A DNA stretch of 64,000 nucleotides. Origin: Paracoccaceae bacterium (GTDB taxonomy: Bacteria; Pseudomonadota; Alphaproteobacteria; Rhodobacterales; Rhodobacteraceae). The notes under the pieces are model-generated. The model ran no database searches. It had not been told where the DNA came from and was given only the letters and a program-made list of their open reading frames with translations. The DNA lies in NCBI GenBank assembly GCA_014654775.1, contig JACVZW010000087.1:62001-126000 (forward strand), read 5' to 3'. Numbering within the stretch: the first letter of the stretch is position 1; every line of letters starts with the position of its first letter. This document shows positions 52,352-60,566 of this stretch, one piece after another. Position numbers and translations under genes: made by a program.

Positions 52352-52410
52352 GGAAACCTCCTCAGGGGCCGTTGCCGCCTATCATCGGGCCGGGCCTCTC
52401 GAGTCGCAAG

Positions 52411-52430
52411 TTAGTTGCATACGCAACCAA
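52411..52430. promoter_or_regulatory. Probable MarR operator between hmgA and maiA
   Basis: TTAGTTGC (52411-52418), ATAC, GCAACCAA (52423-52430): 8-bp arms with one mismatch, a perfect core GTTGC-ATAC-GCAAC. It lies midway between the divergent hmgA and maiA-marR units, so the co-encoded MarR protein is the likely ligand. Confidence 0.65.
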
Positions 52431-52479
52431 GTCAAGCTAAACCTGACTTCGGGCCATGGCTTTGCGAAAGGATCAGGCG

Positions 52480-53118
52480 ATGACGGAGACCATCCTGCTG
52501 TGGGATTACTGGCGCTCGTCCTCTGCCTACCGCGTCCGCATCGCGCTTAACCTTCTGGGGCTGACCTACATATCCCGGCCAGTCGATCTTGTGGCGGGCG
52601 ACCAGCGCAGCCCCGACCACCTCGCATCCAATCCGCAGGGCCTTGTCCCAGTGCTGGAAATCGACGGCATCCGTCTCACCCAATCCCTCGCCATCCTCGA
52701 ATATCTCGATGAAACCCGCGCCGCGGGCTTCCTGCCCAAAGACCCCGCCGCCCGCGCCCGTGCCCGCACGCTTGCCCATGCCATCGCGATGGAAACGCAG
52801 CCTGTTTGCAACCTTCGCGTCGCGCGCCATGCTGTCTCGCTCGGCGGCACGGCCACGATGGAAGGGTGGATGGGCCATTTCATCGCGCTCGGCCTGCACG
52901 GGTTCGAAGGCTTGCTGGCTCAAGGCCCCGCCCTGCCCTTCTGCCATGGCGAAGCACCCGGCCTTGCCGACCTCTGCCTCATCCCGCAGGTTTACAATGC
53001 CCGCCGCTGGGGCGTGGACCTCGCCCCTTTCCCGCGCCTGCGCGCCATCGCGGAGCGGGCCGAGGCACTGCCTGCCTTTGCCGCCGCCCATCCAGACCGG
53101 GTGAAACCGCAGGCGTGA
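52480..53118 (+). CDS. maiA: Maleylacetoacetate isomerase (GST zeta class)
   Basis: A 212-aa glutathione-dependent enzyme converting maleylacetoacetate to fumarylacetoacetate. The glutathione-site motif WRSSSAYRVRIALNLLGL is the zeta-class SSxxxR signature, followed by NPQGLVPVLEIDG and TQSLAILEYLDET. GAAAGGA precedes ATG 52480; the in-frame ATG at 52456 lacks a ribosome site and adds eight residues. Confidence 0.95.
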   Translation: MTETILLWDYWRSSSAYRVRIALNLLGLTYISRPVDLVAGDQRSPDHLASNPQGLVPVLEIDGIRLTQSLAILEYLDETRAAGFLPKDPAARARARTLAHAIAMETQPVCNLRVARHAVSLGGTATMEGWMGHFIALGLHGFEGLLAQGPALPFCHGEAPGLADLCLIPQVYNARRWGVDLAPFPRLRAIAERAEALPAFAAAHPDRVKPQA

Positions 53119-53167
53119 CAGGTCACCTCGCCTGTGCCACGGTCCGGCGATGCCAAGGATCACCATC

Positions 53168-53626
53168 ATGCCCGACCCCGCCGATTTCGATCTGGAACGC
53201 TTCCTCCCATATCTGCTGAATCAGGCGGCCGAGGCCACCTCCCGCTCCTTTCAGGCCAGCTATAAGGCAGCCTACGGGTTGACGCGCACGCAATGGCGGG
53301 TGCTTGCGAACCTCGGCAAGTTCGGCTCCATGACCGCGCGCGACATTTGCCGCATCAGCCATATCGAAAAGACGAAGGTCAGCCGCGCCGTCGCCGCTCT
53401 GGAAGAACAGGGCCTTCTCTCCCGCACGACAAGCCCACTGGACCGCCGCGCCGAAATCCTCGCCCTTACCGACGCAGGCCGCGCTGTCTTCGCCGATCTC
53501 GGCCAGCGCGCAATCGAATATGACCGCGCGCTCCGCGCCCGCCTTGGGACGCAGATCGCCGCCGATCTCGACGATCTGCTCCGCCGTATTATTGCCGAAG
53601 GCACCCCCGTCGGAGACGAGGACTAG
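53168..53626 (+). CDS. MarR family transcriptional regulator
   Basis: A 152-aa winged-helix regulator: LTRTQWRVLANLGKFGSMTA, CRISHIEKTKVSRAVAALEE, LLSRTTSPLDRRAEILALTD is the MarR wHTH (about residues 38-105). Downstream of maiA, it probably represses the divergent homogentisate genes through the 52411-52430 dyad and responds to an aromatic acid. Start at 53168 preferred over 53150. Its TAG interlocks with the hppD stop in CTAG. Confidence 0.88.
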   Translation: MPDPADFDLERFLPYLLNQAAEATSRSFQASYKAAYGLTRTQWRVLANLGKFGSMTARDICRISHIEKTKVSRAVAALEEQGLLSRTTSPLDRRAEILALTDAGRAVFADLGQRAIEYDRALRARLGTQIAADLDDLLRRIIAEGTPVGDED

Positions 53627-54720
53627 GAGGCCTTCAACACCCCGCGCGCAATCTGGTCCTGTTCGATGCTTTCGAAGAGTGCGCGGAAATTGCCCTCGCC
53701 GAACCCGTCATCGCCCTTCCTTTGGATGAATTCAAAGAAGATCGGCCCGATCACGGTCTTTGAGAAGATCTGCAGCAAGATGCGCGTCTCCGCGCCATCC
53801 ACCACTCCCTCCCCATCGATCAGGATGCCATGCTGCGCCATCCTCTCCAGCGGTTCCTCATGGCCCACGACCCGCGTCTTCGAGAGTTCGTAATAGGCCA
53901 TCGGCGGCTTGGGCATGAAGGTCAGCCCCCGCTGTGCAATTGCATCCGTTGCGGCATAGATATCCCCGCAACCCGCCGCGATGTGCTGGATGCCTTCACC
54001 CTTGTAACGCTTGAGATACTCCACGATCTGCCCCGTCTCGCCCCGATCCTCGTTGATCGGGATGCGGATACGCCCACAGGGCGAGGTCAGCGCACGGCTG
54101 AAAAGCCCAGTATACTTCCCCTCGATGTCGAAGAACCTGATCTGACGGAAGTTGAAAAGGCGGCTGTAGAAGTCGAACCAGCGGTCCATGTTGCCCCGAA
54201 AGACATTGTGGGTCAGGTGATCCAGATAGTGGAACCCAACCCCTTCAGGCTTCGGCGCGGCAATGAAGTCGAACTCCTCGGCGTAGAGGTTGGCCCCCGC
54301 GCCATAATCGTCGGTGAAATAGATCAGCGATCCGCCGATCCCAACGATGGCAGGCCAATCCAGCGTCCGGTCCGCCCCCAGATAGGGCTCTGCCCCGTTC
54401 CTTACTGCGTGGTCGAAGGCATGGCGCGCATCCGCGACCCGCCACGCCATCGCAGGCGCGCAAGGCCCATGCTCTTCGACAAAGCGCCGCGCATGGCTGC
54501 CCGGTTCATCGGTCAGCAGATAGGTGATGTCCCCCTGCTGCCACACCTCCACCGCCTTGGCCCGGTGCCGCGCCACCAGCGCGAAACCCATGCGCGCGAA
54601 CAGCGCGCGCGCCTCGTCCGGCCGGGGGTGGGCGAATTCCACGAATTCGAACCCATCCGTCCCCGCCGGGTTCTGTGCGCTGATCGTCGCACGCGGCGCA
54701 TCATGCGGAAAGGGTCCCAT
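53623..54720 (-). CDS. hppD: 4-hydroxyphenylpyruvate dioxygenase
   Basis: A 365-aa VOC-fold Fe(II) enzyme converting 4-hydroxyphenylpyruvate to homogentisate. Iron ligands are His168 (HYLDHLTHNV), His246 (GIQHIAAG) and Glu330 (IFFEFIQRKG), with the family C-terminus GDDGFGEGNFRALFESIEQDQ. CAGGAGG precedes ATG 54720; the ATG at 54750 is less likely. It completes the tyrosine-to-fumarate route with hmgA, maiA and fahA. Confidence 0.96.
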   Translation of the reverse strand: MGPFPHDAPRATISAQNPAGTDGFEFVEFAHPRPDEARALFARMGFALVARHRAKAVEVWQQGDITYLLTDEPGSHARRFVEEHGPCAPAMAWRVADARHAFDHAVRNGAEPYLGADRTLDWPAIVGIGGSLIYFTDDYGAGANLYAEEFDFIAAPKPEGVGFHYLDHLTHNVFRGNMDRWFDFYSRLFNFRQIRFFDIEGKYTGLFSRALTSPCGRIRIPINEDRGETGQIVEYLKRYKGEGIQHIAAGCGDIYAATDAIAQRGLTFMPKPPMAYYELSKTRVVGHEEPLERMAQHGILIDGEGVVDGAETRILLQIFSKTVIGPIFFEFIQRKGDDGFGEGNFRALFESIEQDQIARGVLKAS

Positions 54721-54778
54721 GGCAGCCTCCTGAAATGCTGTGCCTTGCACTCAGCTTTCCCATGGACTGGACGGAATT

Positions 54779-54818
54779 CGCGCGCATTGTTCCACTCGAC
54801 TCGCGTGAAATGCGCGCG
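54779..54818. promoter_or_regulatory. Long dyad in the hppD/Lrp intergenic region
   Basis: CGCGCGCATT (54779-54788) and AATGCGCGCG (54809-54818) are perfect 10-bp arms 20 bases apart. Inside them TTCCAC...GTGAAA forms a second, imperfect dyad centred near 54800. Spaced dyads suit an oligomeric Lrp/AsnC protein, whose gene starts 40 bases away. Confidence 0.6.
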
Positions 54819-54857
54819 TATCGTGCATAAACAATAGAATAGGCGTGAATTTCCCGC

Positions 54858-55313
54858 ATGCTTGATTCGACAGACATCCGCTTGCTGTCCAAACTCCAGC
54901 GCCGCGCCAACCTCACCGCGCAAGAGTTGGGCGATCTTTTGCATCTTTCCGCCAGTCAAGCCGCGCGCCGCCGCGCGCGTCTGGAAGCCGATGGTCTGAT
55001 CCTCGGATACACCGCACGCCTCGACCCGTCGCAACTGGGCCTAACCGTGCAGGCCTTCGTGCAGGTCCAGATGGCCGCGCACAATGCCGACAATGCTGCA
55101 AGCTTCGTCCGCCTGGTCAACACCCTGCCCGAAGTGGTGGGCTGCTGGACGCTGACAGGCGAGGCGGATTATCTCCTGCGCGTCTGGGTGGCCGACCTGC
55201 CAGCGCTTAACGCGCTCATCCATCATCGGCTGCTTCCGCATCCTGCTGTAGCCCGCGTTCAAAGCCAGATCGTGATGGACCAGCCCAAAGCAGACAGCGG
55301 CCTGCCAGTTTGA
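54858..55313 (+). CDS. Lrp/AsnC family transcriptional regulator
   Basis: A 151-aa regulator: HTH in LLSKLQRRANLTAQELGDLLHLSASQAARRRARLEADGLI (residues 8-47) and an AsnC-type RAM ligand domain (VQAFVQVQMAAHNADNAASF, VVGCWTLTGEADYLLRVWVA). Divergent from hppD; by genome context it probably activates hppD in response to an aromatic amino acid such as tyrosine or phenylalanine. Confidence 0.9.
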   Translation: MLDSTDIRLLSKLQRRANLTAQELGDLLHLSASQAARRRARLEADGLILGYTARLDPSQLGLTVQAFVQVQMAAHNADNAASFVRLVNTLPEVVGCWTLTGEADYLLRVWVADLPALNALIHHRLLPHPAVARVQSQIVMDQPKADSGLPV

Positions 55314-55339
55314 CACGGCGGCAAGGCCCTTGTCCCGCG

Positions 55340-56626
55340 CTATGCGCCGATCATGGCCGCCGCTGCCCGCCCCGTCATCAAGGCACCGTGCACCGTGGAC
55401 GGATAATCGCGCGATGTGGCTTCGCCCGCGAAGATCAACCGCCCCTCCCAATCTGCGCCAAACAGGTTCACTCTGTCGGATTGCGTGCTGCCGACGGCCT
55501 GAAAGGAATAGGCGCCCAGCGCGAAAGGGTCCTTCCGCCACCGGCTGATCTGGCTGCCGACAGGGGCCGGCACAGAAGATCCGAACATCGCACGCAGCGC
55601 CTCCAGAGCCGAGGCGGTGGTGCTCCGGTCGTCCCAGCCCTCCACCTCTTCCGCCCGGGCGGCAGCGTTGAACGCGGCAAGCAAAGGTTGCCCCGTGGCG
55701 CGAAGGTAGCTCGTCCAGTCGGCCCAGAGGTTCTCGACCGGACCGAGATAATCGATCCAATCCACCTCTGGCGGCCAGAAGACCCGGTCGAAGCGCAGAA
55801 CGCATTTGTTCAGAAGCCCCGTACCCAAGCGGTCGATCGCACGCTGCCGCCGCTTGGCAAGTTTTTCCCCAAAGGTGACACGACCGGATTGCAGCACGGC
55901 CAGCGGCAAGGTCACGATCGCGCAACGCCCGCGATGCCGGGCAAGTGAGGTCGTGACCTCCACGCCTCCGCGCATCGGGTCGATCCGCAAAACCGGTTCA
56001 TTCAGCCGCAGATCAAGTCCGTGCACCAGATGCCGGACCATCGGTCCAAAACCGGGCGTGACCACCGCCTCGTCGCCGGGCAAGTCCTCGCCCTCGTCGA
56101 AATGCCACGCTGAAAGGGCCGACCAGTCGCCCGAATACTCATGCTCGATCCGCGTGTTGATCGCGAGGCGGGCAATGCGGCGGTCCGGAACAGACAGGTT
56201 CCGCCATGCGGGCGAGGCATCGATGGCAGCCTGCAACGACATGTCCTGATCCGCATCGTCCACCGCAAGCCGTGCTTCCTCCACAAGCTCCAACGCCCGC
56301 GTGGCCGGCCCCAGAAAGTCGACCAGCTTCCCTGCCTCATCATAGGTGACCGACCGATCATAGCGCGTGGGGGTCACGCGAAGGCCAAGTTCCTCCGCCA
56401 ATGCGGTCAGTGGATTGCCGAGCGTTCCGTGGATCCAACTTGCCCCCATGTCGACCGGAAGATCGGGCCAGAGATGGCTCGTATGCGTGCGCCCGCCGAC
56501 CCTGTCGCGCCCCTCGATCACTGTGACAGGATGGCCCGCCGCCCGCAGGGCAGCGGCAGCACCAAGCCCGGCCATCCCCGCCCCAAGGACAAGGATCGGC
56601 AGGTCCGAGGGATCACTGCCGGACAC
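55340..56626 (-). CDS. Flavin monoamine oxidase family protein
   Basis: A 428-aa FAD amine oxidase: dinucleotide motif LPILVLGAGMAGLGAAAAL followed by VIEGRDRVGGRTHT, and the C-terminal LIFAGEATSRDYPSTVHGALMTGRAAA. The family covers monoamine, polyamine and related amine oxidases. No ATG fits: the frame continues upstream through the neighbouring gene, and the GTG at 56626, preceded by AAAGGG, gives a start overlapping the DMGDH-like gene by 14 bases. Last gene of the methylated-amine operon. Confidence 0.82.
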   Translation of the reverse strand: MSGSDPSDLPILVLGAGMAGLGAAAALRAAGHPVTVIEGRDRVGGRTHTSHLWPDLPVDMGASWIHGTLGNPLTALAEELGLRVTPTRYDRSVTYDEAGKLVDFLGPATRALELVEEARLAVDDADQDMSLQAAIDASPAWRNLSVPDRRIARLAINTRIEHEYSGDWSALSAWHFDEGEDLPGDEAVVTPGFGPMVRHLVHGLDLRLNEPVLRIDPMRGGVEVTTSLARHRGRCAIVTLPLAVLQSGRVTFGEKLAKRRQRAIDRLGTGLLNKCVLRFDRVFWPPEVDWIDYLGPVENLWADWTSYLRATGQPLLAAFNAAARAEEVEGWDDRSTTASALEALRAMFGSSVPAPVGSQISRWRKDPFALGAYSFQAVGSTQSDRVNLFGADWEGRLIFAGEATSRDYPSTVHGALMTGRAAAAMIGA

Positions 56627-59072
56627 GGTCGCCCTTTGGATCGTAGAAGGGCGCCAGCGACGCTCGTGCCGGAACGCAACTGTCGCTGATCTCGATCTCC
56701 CAGCGGTGCCGGGCAAGGCTGTCCGCAGTGATCCCATCCGCCAGATCGACCACACCAAGGCCCACCGAAGCGCCCAGCGTCGGTCCGAAGGCCCCCGCCC
56801 GAACATAGCCGACCGTCCGACCATCGCAGAGGATCGGTTCATTGCCGAAGAGCAGAGGCTTCGGATCCTCCAGCAGGAACTGCACGATCCGCCGGGTCAG
56901 CGGCCCTGCCGCCTTCTGCCGCAACAGCGCCGCGCGCCCGATGAAGTCACCCTTTGCGAAATCCACCACGAAGCCCAAACCCGCCTGAAGCGGCGTATCG
57001 GTGTTGTCGATATCGACCGCAAAGTCGCGATAGCCCTTTTCCAGACGCAGCGACTCCAGCGCCATCAGCCCGCAATGGACGGGCTCCACCCCCGCCGCGC
57101 GGATGCCGTCGATCAAGGCATCATAGGCGGCATGGGCATATTCGGTGGGGATGTACAGCTCATAGCCCAACTCCCCCATATAGGTGATCCGTACCACCCG
57201 TACGGGGACAGGACCGATCTCCAGCAGCGCCGACCCGCGGAACGGCAGCGCCGCCGTGGACAGGTCCGCCCCGCTGATCGCTGCCAGAATGTCCCGCGAC
57301 CTCGGTCCCTGCAGCGACAGGATCGTATAGGCCGAGGTCACGTCGGTCACGCTGCAGACCTCGCCCTCGCGGGTATGGCGGCGCAGCCAAGCGGGCGTGA
57401 AGGATTGCAGGATATCCCCGGTGATCAGCAGAAACTCAGTCTCCCCTATCCGGGTCACCGTCAGGTCCGACACAATGCCGCCCTGCTCGTTCAGCCATTG
57501 CGTATAGACATTCATCCCGACGGGGACCGAGACGGAATTCGCGCTGACCCGGTTCAGTACCGCCTCGGCGTCGCGCCCCTGAACGATGAACTTGCCCATG
57601 AAGGATTTGTCGAACAGGCCCACGGCGTTGCGCGTGGCGTTATGCTCGCGGGCCGACAGGTCATGCCAAGGCTGGCGATCATAGCTGTACTCCACCTTCG
57701 GCGGCGGCGCATCGGGCGAAAACCAGTAGGGCACCTCCCATCCCGACAGGTCATAGAAATAGGCCCCTAGCGCGGCATAACGGTCATGCAGCGCAAGCCG
57801 CCGCATGCCGCGCGCGGTTTTGTGATGCCAATGCGGCAGCGGGCCGAAGGTGAAGGTATAGCCGAGCGATTTGGGGATACGCGCCCCAAGGAAGGCGCGT
57901 GTCGCCTCATGCGGGCGCGTCCGGTTGATGTCGAGCCCGGTCACATCCTGCGTGCTGGCCCCGGTGATGATGAGTTCCGCCATGATATGGCCGACCCCGC
58001 CCGCCGAAAGCACACCCAACGAGTTCAGGCCGGTGGCAAGGAACAACCCGTCCACCTGCGCGCTTTCGCCCATCAGGTAGGACCCGTCGGGGGTAAAGCT
58101 TTCGGGGCCGCAGAAAAACGTCTTGATCCCCGCCTTGCGCATCACTGGATAGCGTTCGAAGGCCTGTTCGAGGAAGGGCGTCATCCGATCCCAGTCGGGC
58201 GGCAGGATGGAAAAGCTCGCATCCTCCGGAATGCGGTTCAAGTTCCACGCCGCCCCCTCTGGCTCGAACAGGCCAAAGAGCATGCCGCCGCCTTCCTCGC
58301 GCACATAGGTGAAGGTCGAAGGGTCCTCGACCACCGGCATATCGGGATGCATGCCTTCCAGCGGCTCGGTCAGCAGGTAGTAATGCTCTGCCGCCTGCAA
58401 TGGCACGGGCAGGCCGATTTTGGCACCCAGTTGCCGCGACCACATGCCCGCCGCAAGCACCACCTTCTCGGCCTTGATCGCCCCTTGTGCCGTCATGACC
58501 CCCGTGACACGCGGGCCGTCCATCAGGAAATCCGTGACCGGCACGCCCTCAAAAATCTGCGCTCCCCGCGCCCGCGCCCCCGCCGCCAGCGCCATGGTCA
58601 CGTCCACCGGATTCGCCCGCCCATCCGTAGGCGTCCAGAAGCCCGACACGATCCCCGCCGTCTCGATCAACGGGAACTTCGCCTTGATCTCAGCCGGGGA
58701 AAGCTCGAACCGCTCCACCCCCTGCGACCGGACGAAATTGGCATCCCGCATCAGCACTTCACGCCGGACGGGATCGCAAGCAAGGTGGATATGGCCGCAT
58801 TGGCGAAAGCCCGTGGAAAGCCCTGTTTCTCCCGGCAGATCAAGATAGAGCTGCCGTGTGTACTGCTCGATCCAGATCAGCGTCTCGGTCGACATGCCGC
58901 CCGAGGCAATCAGCCCCGCCGCATGCCACGTCGTGCCGGAGGTCAGCTTGTCGCGTTCCAGAAGCACGACATCGCGCACCCCCATCTTGCCGAGATGATA
59001 GGCGATCGAAGTGCCGATGACGCCGCCGCCAATGATGACGACCGGGGCATGGCTAGGCAGGGTGCGGGACAT
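56613..59072 (-). CDS. Dimethylglycine/sarcosine dehydrogenase-like protein (DAO plus GcvT)
   Basis: An 819-aa two-part enzyme. Residues 10-370 are a DAO flavodomain with VVIIGGGVIGTSIAYHLGKMG and TSGTTWHAAGL, whose His50 matches the covalent-FAD histidine of dimethylglycine dehydrogenase. An FAO_M linker follows, then a GcvT/aminomethyltransferase half (about 430-810; ARNAVGLFDKSFMGKF, HCGLMALESLRLEKGYRDF) that captures the oxidised methyl as methylene-THF. It should N-demethylate a methylated amino acid or amine; exact substrate unknown. Confidence 0.9.
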   Translation of the reverse strand: MSRTLPSHAPVVIIGGGVIGTSIAYHLGKMGVRDVVLLERDKLTSGTTWHAAGLIASGGMSTETLIWIEQYTRQLYLDLPGETGLSTGFRQCGHIHLACDPVRREVLMRDANFVRSQGVERFELSPAEIKAKFPLIETAGIVSGFWTPTDGRANPVDVTMALAAGARARGAQIFEGVPVTDFLMDGPRVTGVMTAQGAIKAEKVVLAAGMWSRQLGAKIGLPVPLQAAEHYYLLTEPLEGMHPDMPVVEDPSTFTYVREEGGGMLFGLFEPEGAAWNLNRIPEDASFSILPPDWDRMTPFLEQAFERYPVMRKAGIKTFFCGPESFTPDGSYLMGESAQVDGLFLATGLNSLGVLSAGGVGHIMAELIITGASTQDVTGLDINRTRPHEATRAFLGARIPKSLGYTFTFGPLPHWHHKTARGMRRLALHDRYAALGAYFYDLSGWEVPYWFSPDAPPPKVEYSYDRQPWHDLSAREHNATRNAVGLFDKSFMGKFIVQGRDAEAVLNRVSANSVSVPVGMNVYTQWLNEQGGIVSDLTVTRIGETEFLLITGDILQSFTPAWLRRHTREGEVCSVTDVTSAYTILSLQGPRSRDILAAISGADLSTAALPFRGSALLEIGPVPVRVVRITYMGELGYELYIPTEYAHAAYDALIDGIRAAGVEPVHCGLMALESLRLEKGYRDFAVDIDNTDTPLQAGLGFVVDFAKGDFIGRAALLRQKAAGPLTRRIVQFLLEDPKPLLFGNEPILCDGRTVGYVRAGAFGPTLGASVGLGVVDLADGITADSLARHRWEIEISDSCVPARASLAPFYDPKGDRVRQ

Positions 59073-59090
59073 GGCGGGGTCCTTCCGGGA

Positions 59091-59825
59091 TCAGGCCTTG
59101 ACGAAAACATGGTAGGCTGACGTGCCCTCGCGCATCGTGCGGGCGACCATCGTGCCTCGGGGTAGAAAGACGTGATCGCCTGTCACGAAGCGATGCTCCA
59201 GACCCTGGGCGTCCGTTAGGACCATCTCGCCCGACAGCACGCGGCATAGCTCGTGCACCGTCGTCCGAAGGGCAGGCTGAAGCGTCTCGCCATAGGCCCG
59301 CAATTCCACCGACATCGTGCCCTCATCGTTGAGATAGAGGAGTTGCCCCGCTTCGCCCGCAATCTGCCGACGGCTGGAAAGGACGGGCTTTTCGCGCAGC
59401 AGTGTGACCCCGCCTTCGGCGCTGTCGATCTCGGGCGTCTCGCCCTCCGGGTCCATCAGGGTTAGATAGATCTTGCGCAGATAGCCGTCCTGTTTCCAGC
59501 TGACCGGAATGCCGTTGCGGAAAGTCGCGCTCTGCCCCGCGCGTCCGGCCACGGCCTTCCCCTCTGCGTCGAGGATGGCGAAACTGCCGTCCAGCACGGT
59601 GATGAACTCATCCCCCGGATAGGGGCCAAAGGCCTCCTGCATCGTCGTGGTGTCCCAGATGCCAACGGCCATGCCGATCGACGCGTCTTCGAAGATCAGA
59701 CGGTAATTCTGCACGGGCAGCGGCGATTGGAAGGCTGCCGGATCAAGGTCCAGCGGTGCCAGCGGCGCAGCATCCGGATCGATACGCAGGATGCCCCCGC
59801 GCCGGGGGGCGGTGTCGTCACGCAT
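59091..59825 (-). CDS. Bicupin protein
   Basis: A 244-aa protein with two cupin barrels: one around 50-105 (YPGDEFITVLDGSFAILDAE, GQSATFRNGIPVSWKQDGYL) and one around 165-235 (TTVHELCRVLSGEMVLTDAQ, GDHVFLPRGTMVARTM). Metal-ligand histidines are sparse (His in TTVHELC and GDHVF), so catalysis is uncertain. GGAGG before ATG 59825 sets the start. It overlaps the MOSC gene by eight bases within the operon; function unknown. Confidence 0.75.
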   Translation of the reverse strand: MRDDTAPRRGGILRIDPDAAPLAPLDLDPAAFQSPLPVQNYRLIFEDASIGMAVGIWDTTTMQEAFGPYPGDEFITVLDGSFAILDAEGKAVAGRAGQSATFRNGIPVSWKQDGYLRKIYLTLMDPEGETPEIDSAEGGVTLLREKPVLSSRRQIAGEAGQLLYLNDEGTMSVELRAYGETLQPALRTTVHELCRVLSGEMVLTDAQGLEHRFVTGDHVFLPRGTMVARTMREGTSAYHVFVKA

Positions 59826-60402
59826 GGGAACCTCCGTTACCAACTCGTCTGATCCTGTCGCCCAGCCGCACCTCGCCATCCTGTTCGATGGAACAAAACA
59901 ATCCACGCAGCCGCAGCGGCCGATGCGTGCGCGCTGCAACCCAGTCAAAGGCCGCACGCCCGCAGCGCACCTTCCATTTGGCGCAGCCGTCATTGGGTTC
60001 GTCGCTCACCCGCAGGATGGCTGTGCCCACTTGTAGAAGCGTGCCCACCGGCAGGTTCGCCTCCGACAGATCCATATCCACGGCGATGTTGTCGCCGGGA
60101 TGGGCGATGCGGTCCCGCTCGCGCCAGACCAGATCCAGCACGCGGGACGGCATGATCGACACCTGATTGCGTGGATCGGGGCTGCCATCGGGCAGCACGA
60201 GCCACGGCCGCGACATCTCGAAATCACCCGCCACGCCATGGGCGCGGGTCAAGGTCAGATGATCAGGAAAGGTCCGCGCATTGGGCTTCGGACGCGCGCA
60301 GAGCAAGGTGACAATCCCCTCCTCGCGTGGGGCGGCAAGCACATGGGGCAGGGCCGCCGCCAGTTCCTCGGCCGTCACTGGGGTCTCGGGCGACTTGCTC
60401 AT
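59818..60402 (-). CDS. MOSC-like domain protein
   Basis: A 194-aa protein whose middle and end (HGVAGDFEMSRPWLVLPD, NQVSIMPSRVLDLVW, PGDNIAVDMDLSEANLPVGTLLQVGTAILRVS, then NDGCAKWKVRCGRAAFDWVA and LFCSIEQDGEVRLGDRI) follow the MOSC beta-barrel, including conserved cysteines near the proposed sulfur/metal site. Stand-alone MOSC proteins are thought to handle sulfur or molybdenum cofactors. GGGAG precedes ATG 60402, which overlaps the stop of the 55-aa gene. Confidence 0.75.
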   Translation of the reverse strand: MSKSPETPVTAEELAAALPHVLAAPREEGIVTLLCARPKPNARTFPDHLTLTRAHGVAGDFEMSRPWLVLPDGSPDPRNQVSIMPSRVLDLVWRERDRIAHPGDNIAVDMDLSEANLPVGTLLQVGTAILRVSDEPNDGCAKWKVRCGRAAFDWVAARTHRPLRLRGLFCSIEQDGEVRLGDRIRRVGNGGSHA

Positions 60403-60566
60403 GGCGCTTCTCCCTGCAGCGATCCCTGCGCCAACCGCTGATGACGGGCAGTGCAACTGTCGCAGGCGACTGGCTCTGCCGCAGGTGTCTCCGGCATCGA
60501 AAGCACGATGCCAAGACCCGCAACTGTCAGGACCACAGCCGCCAGATGAAGACGATGCCGTCTCAT
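60399..60566 (-). CDS. 55-aa membrane or secreted peptide with CxxC motif
   Basis: A small gene overlapped at both ends: its ATG shares ATGA with the flavoprotein stop and its TGA shares ATGA with the MOSC start. That is strong evidence that it is translated. Residues 7-24 (HLAAVVLTVAGLGIVLSM) form a signal anchor or signal peptide; a short Pro/Ala stretch leads to Cys35-Asp-Ser-Cys38 (VACDSCTARHQ). The CxxC could bind heme, metal or act as a thiol pair. I know no family. Confidence 0.7.
   Translation of the reverse strand: MRRHRLHLAAVVLTVAGLGIVLSMPETPAAEPVACDSCTARHQRLAQGSLQGEAP

Noticed and set aside
50513..52414. 633-codon open frame on the plus strand
   Set aside because: Antisense to fahA and hmgA, both fully recognisable; product is Arg/Pro/His-rich without motifs.
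56627..56842. N-terminal extension of the amine oxidase
   Set aside because: It overlaps the coding end of the DMGDH-like gene and has no homologous character; GTG 56626 with AAAGGG upstream is sufficient.
57786..59120. 444-codon open frame on the plus strand
   Set aside because: Antisense to the DMGDH-like gene, whose FAD and GcvT motifs are intact.
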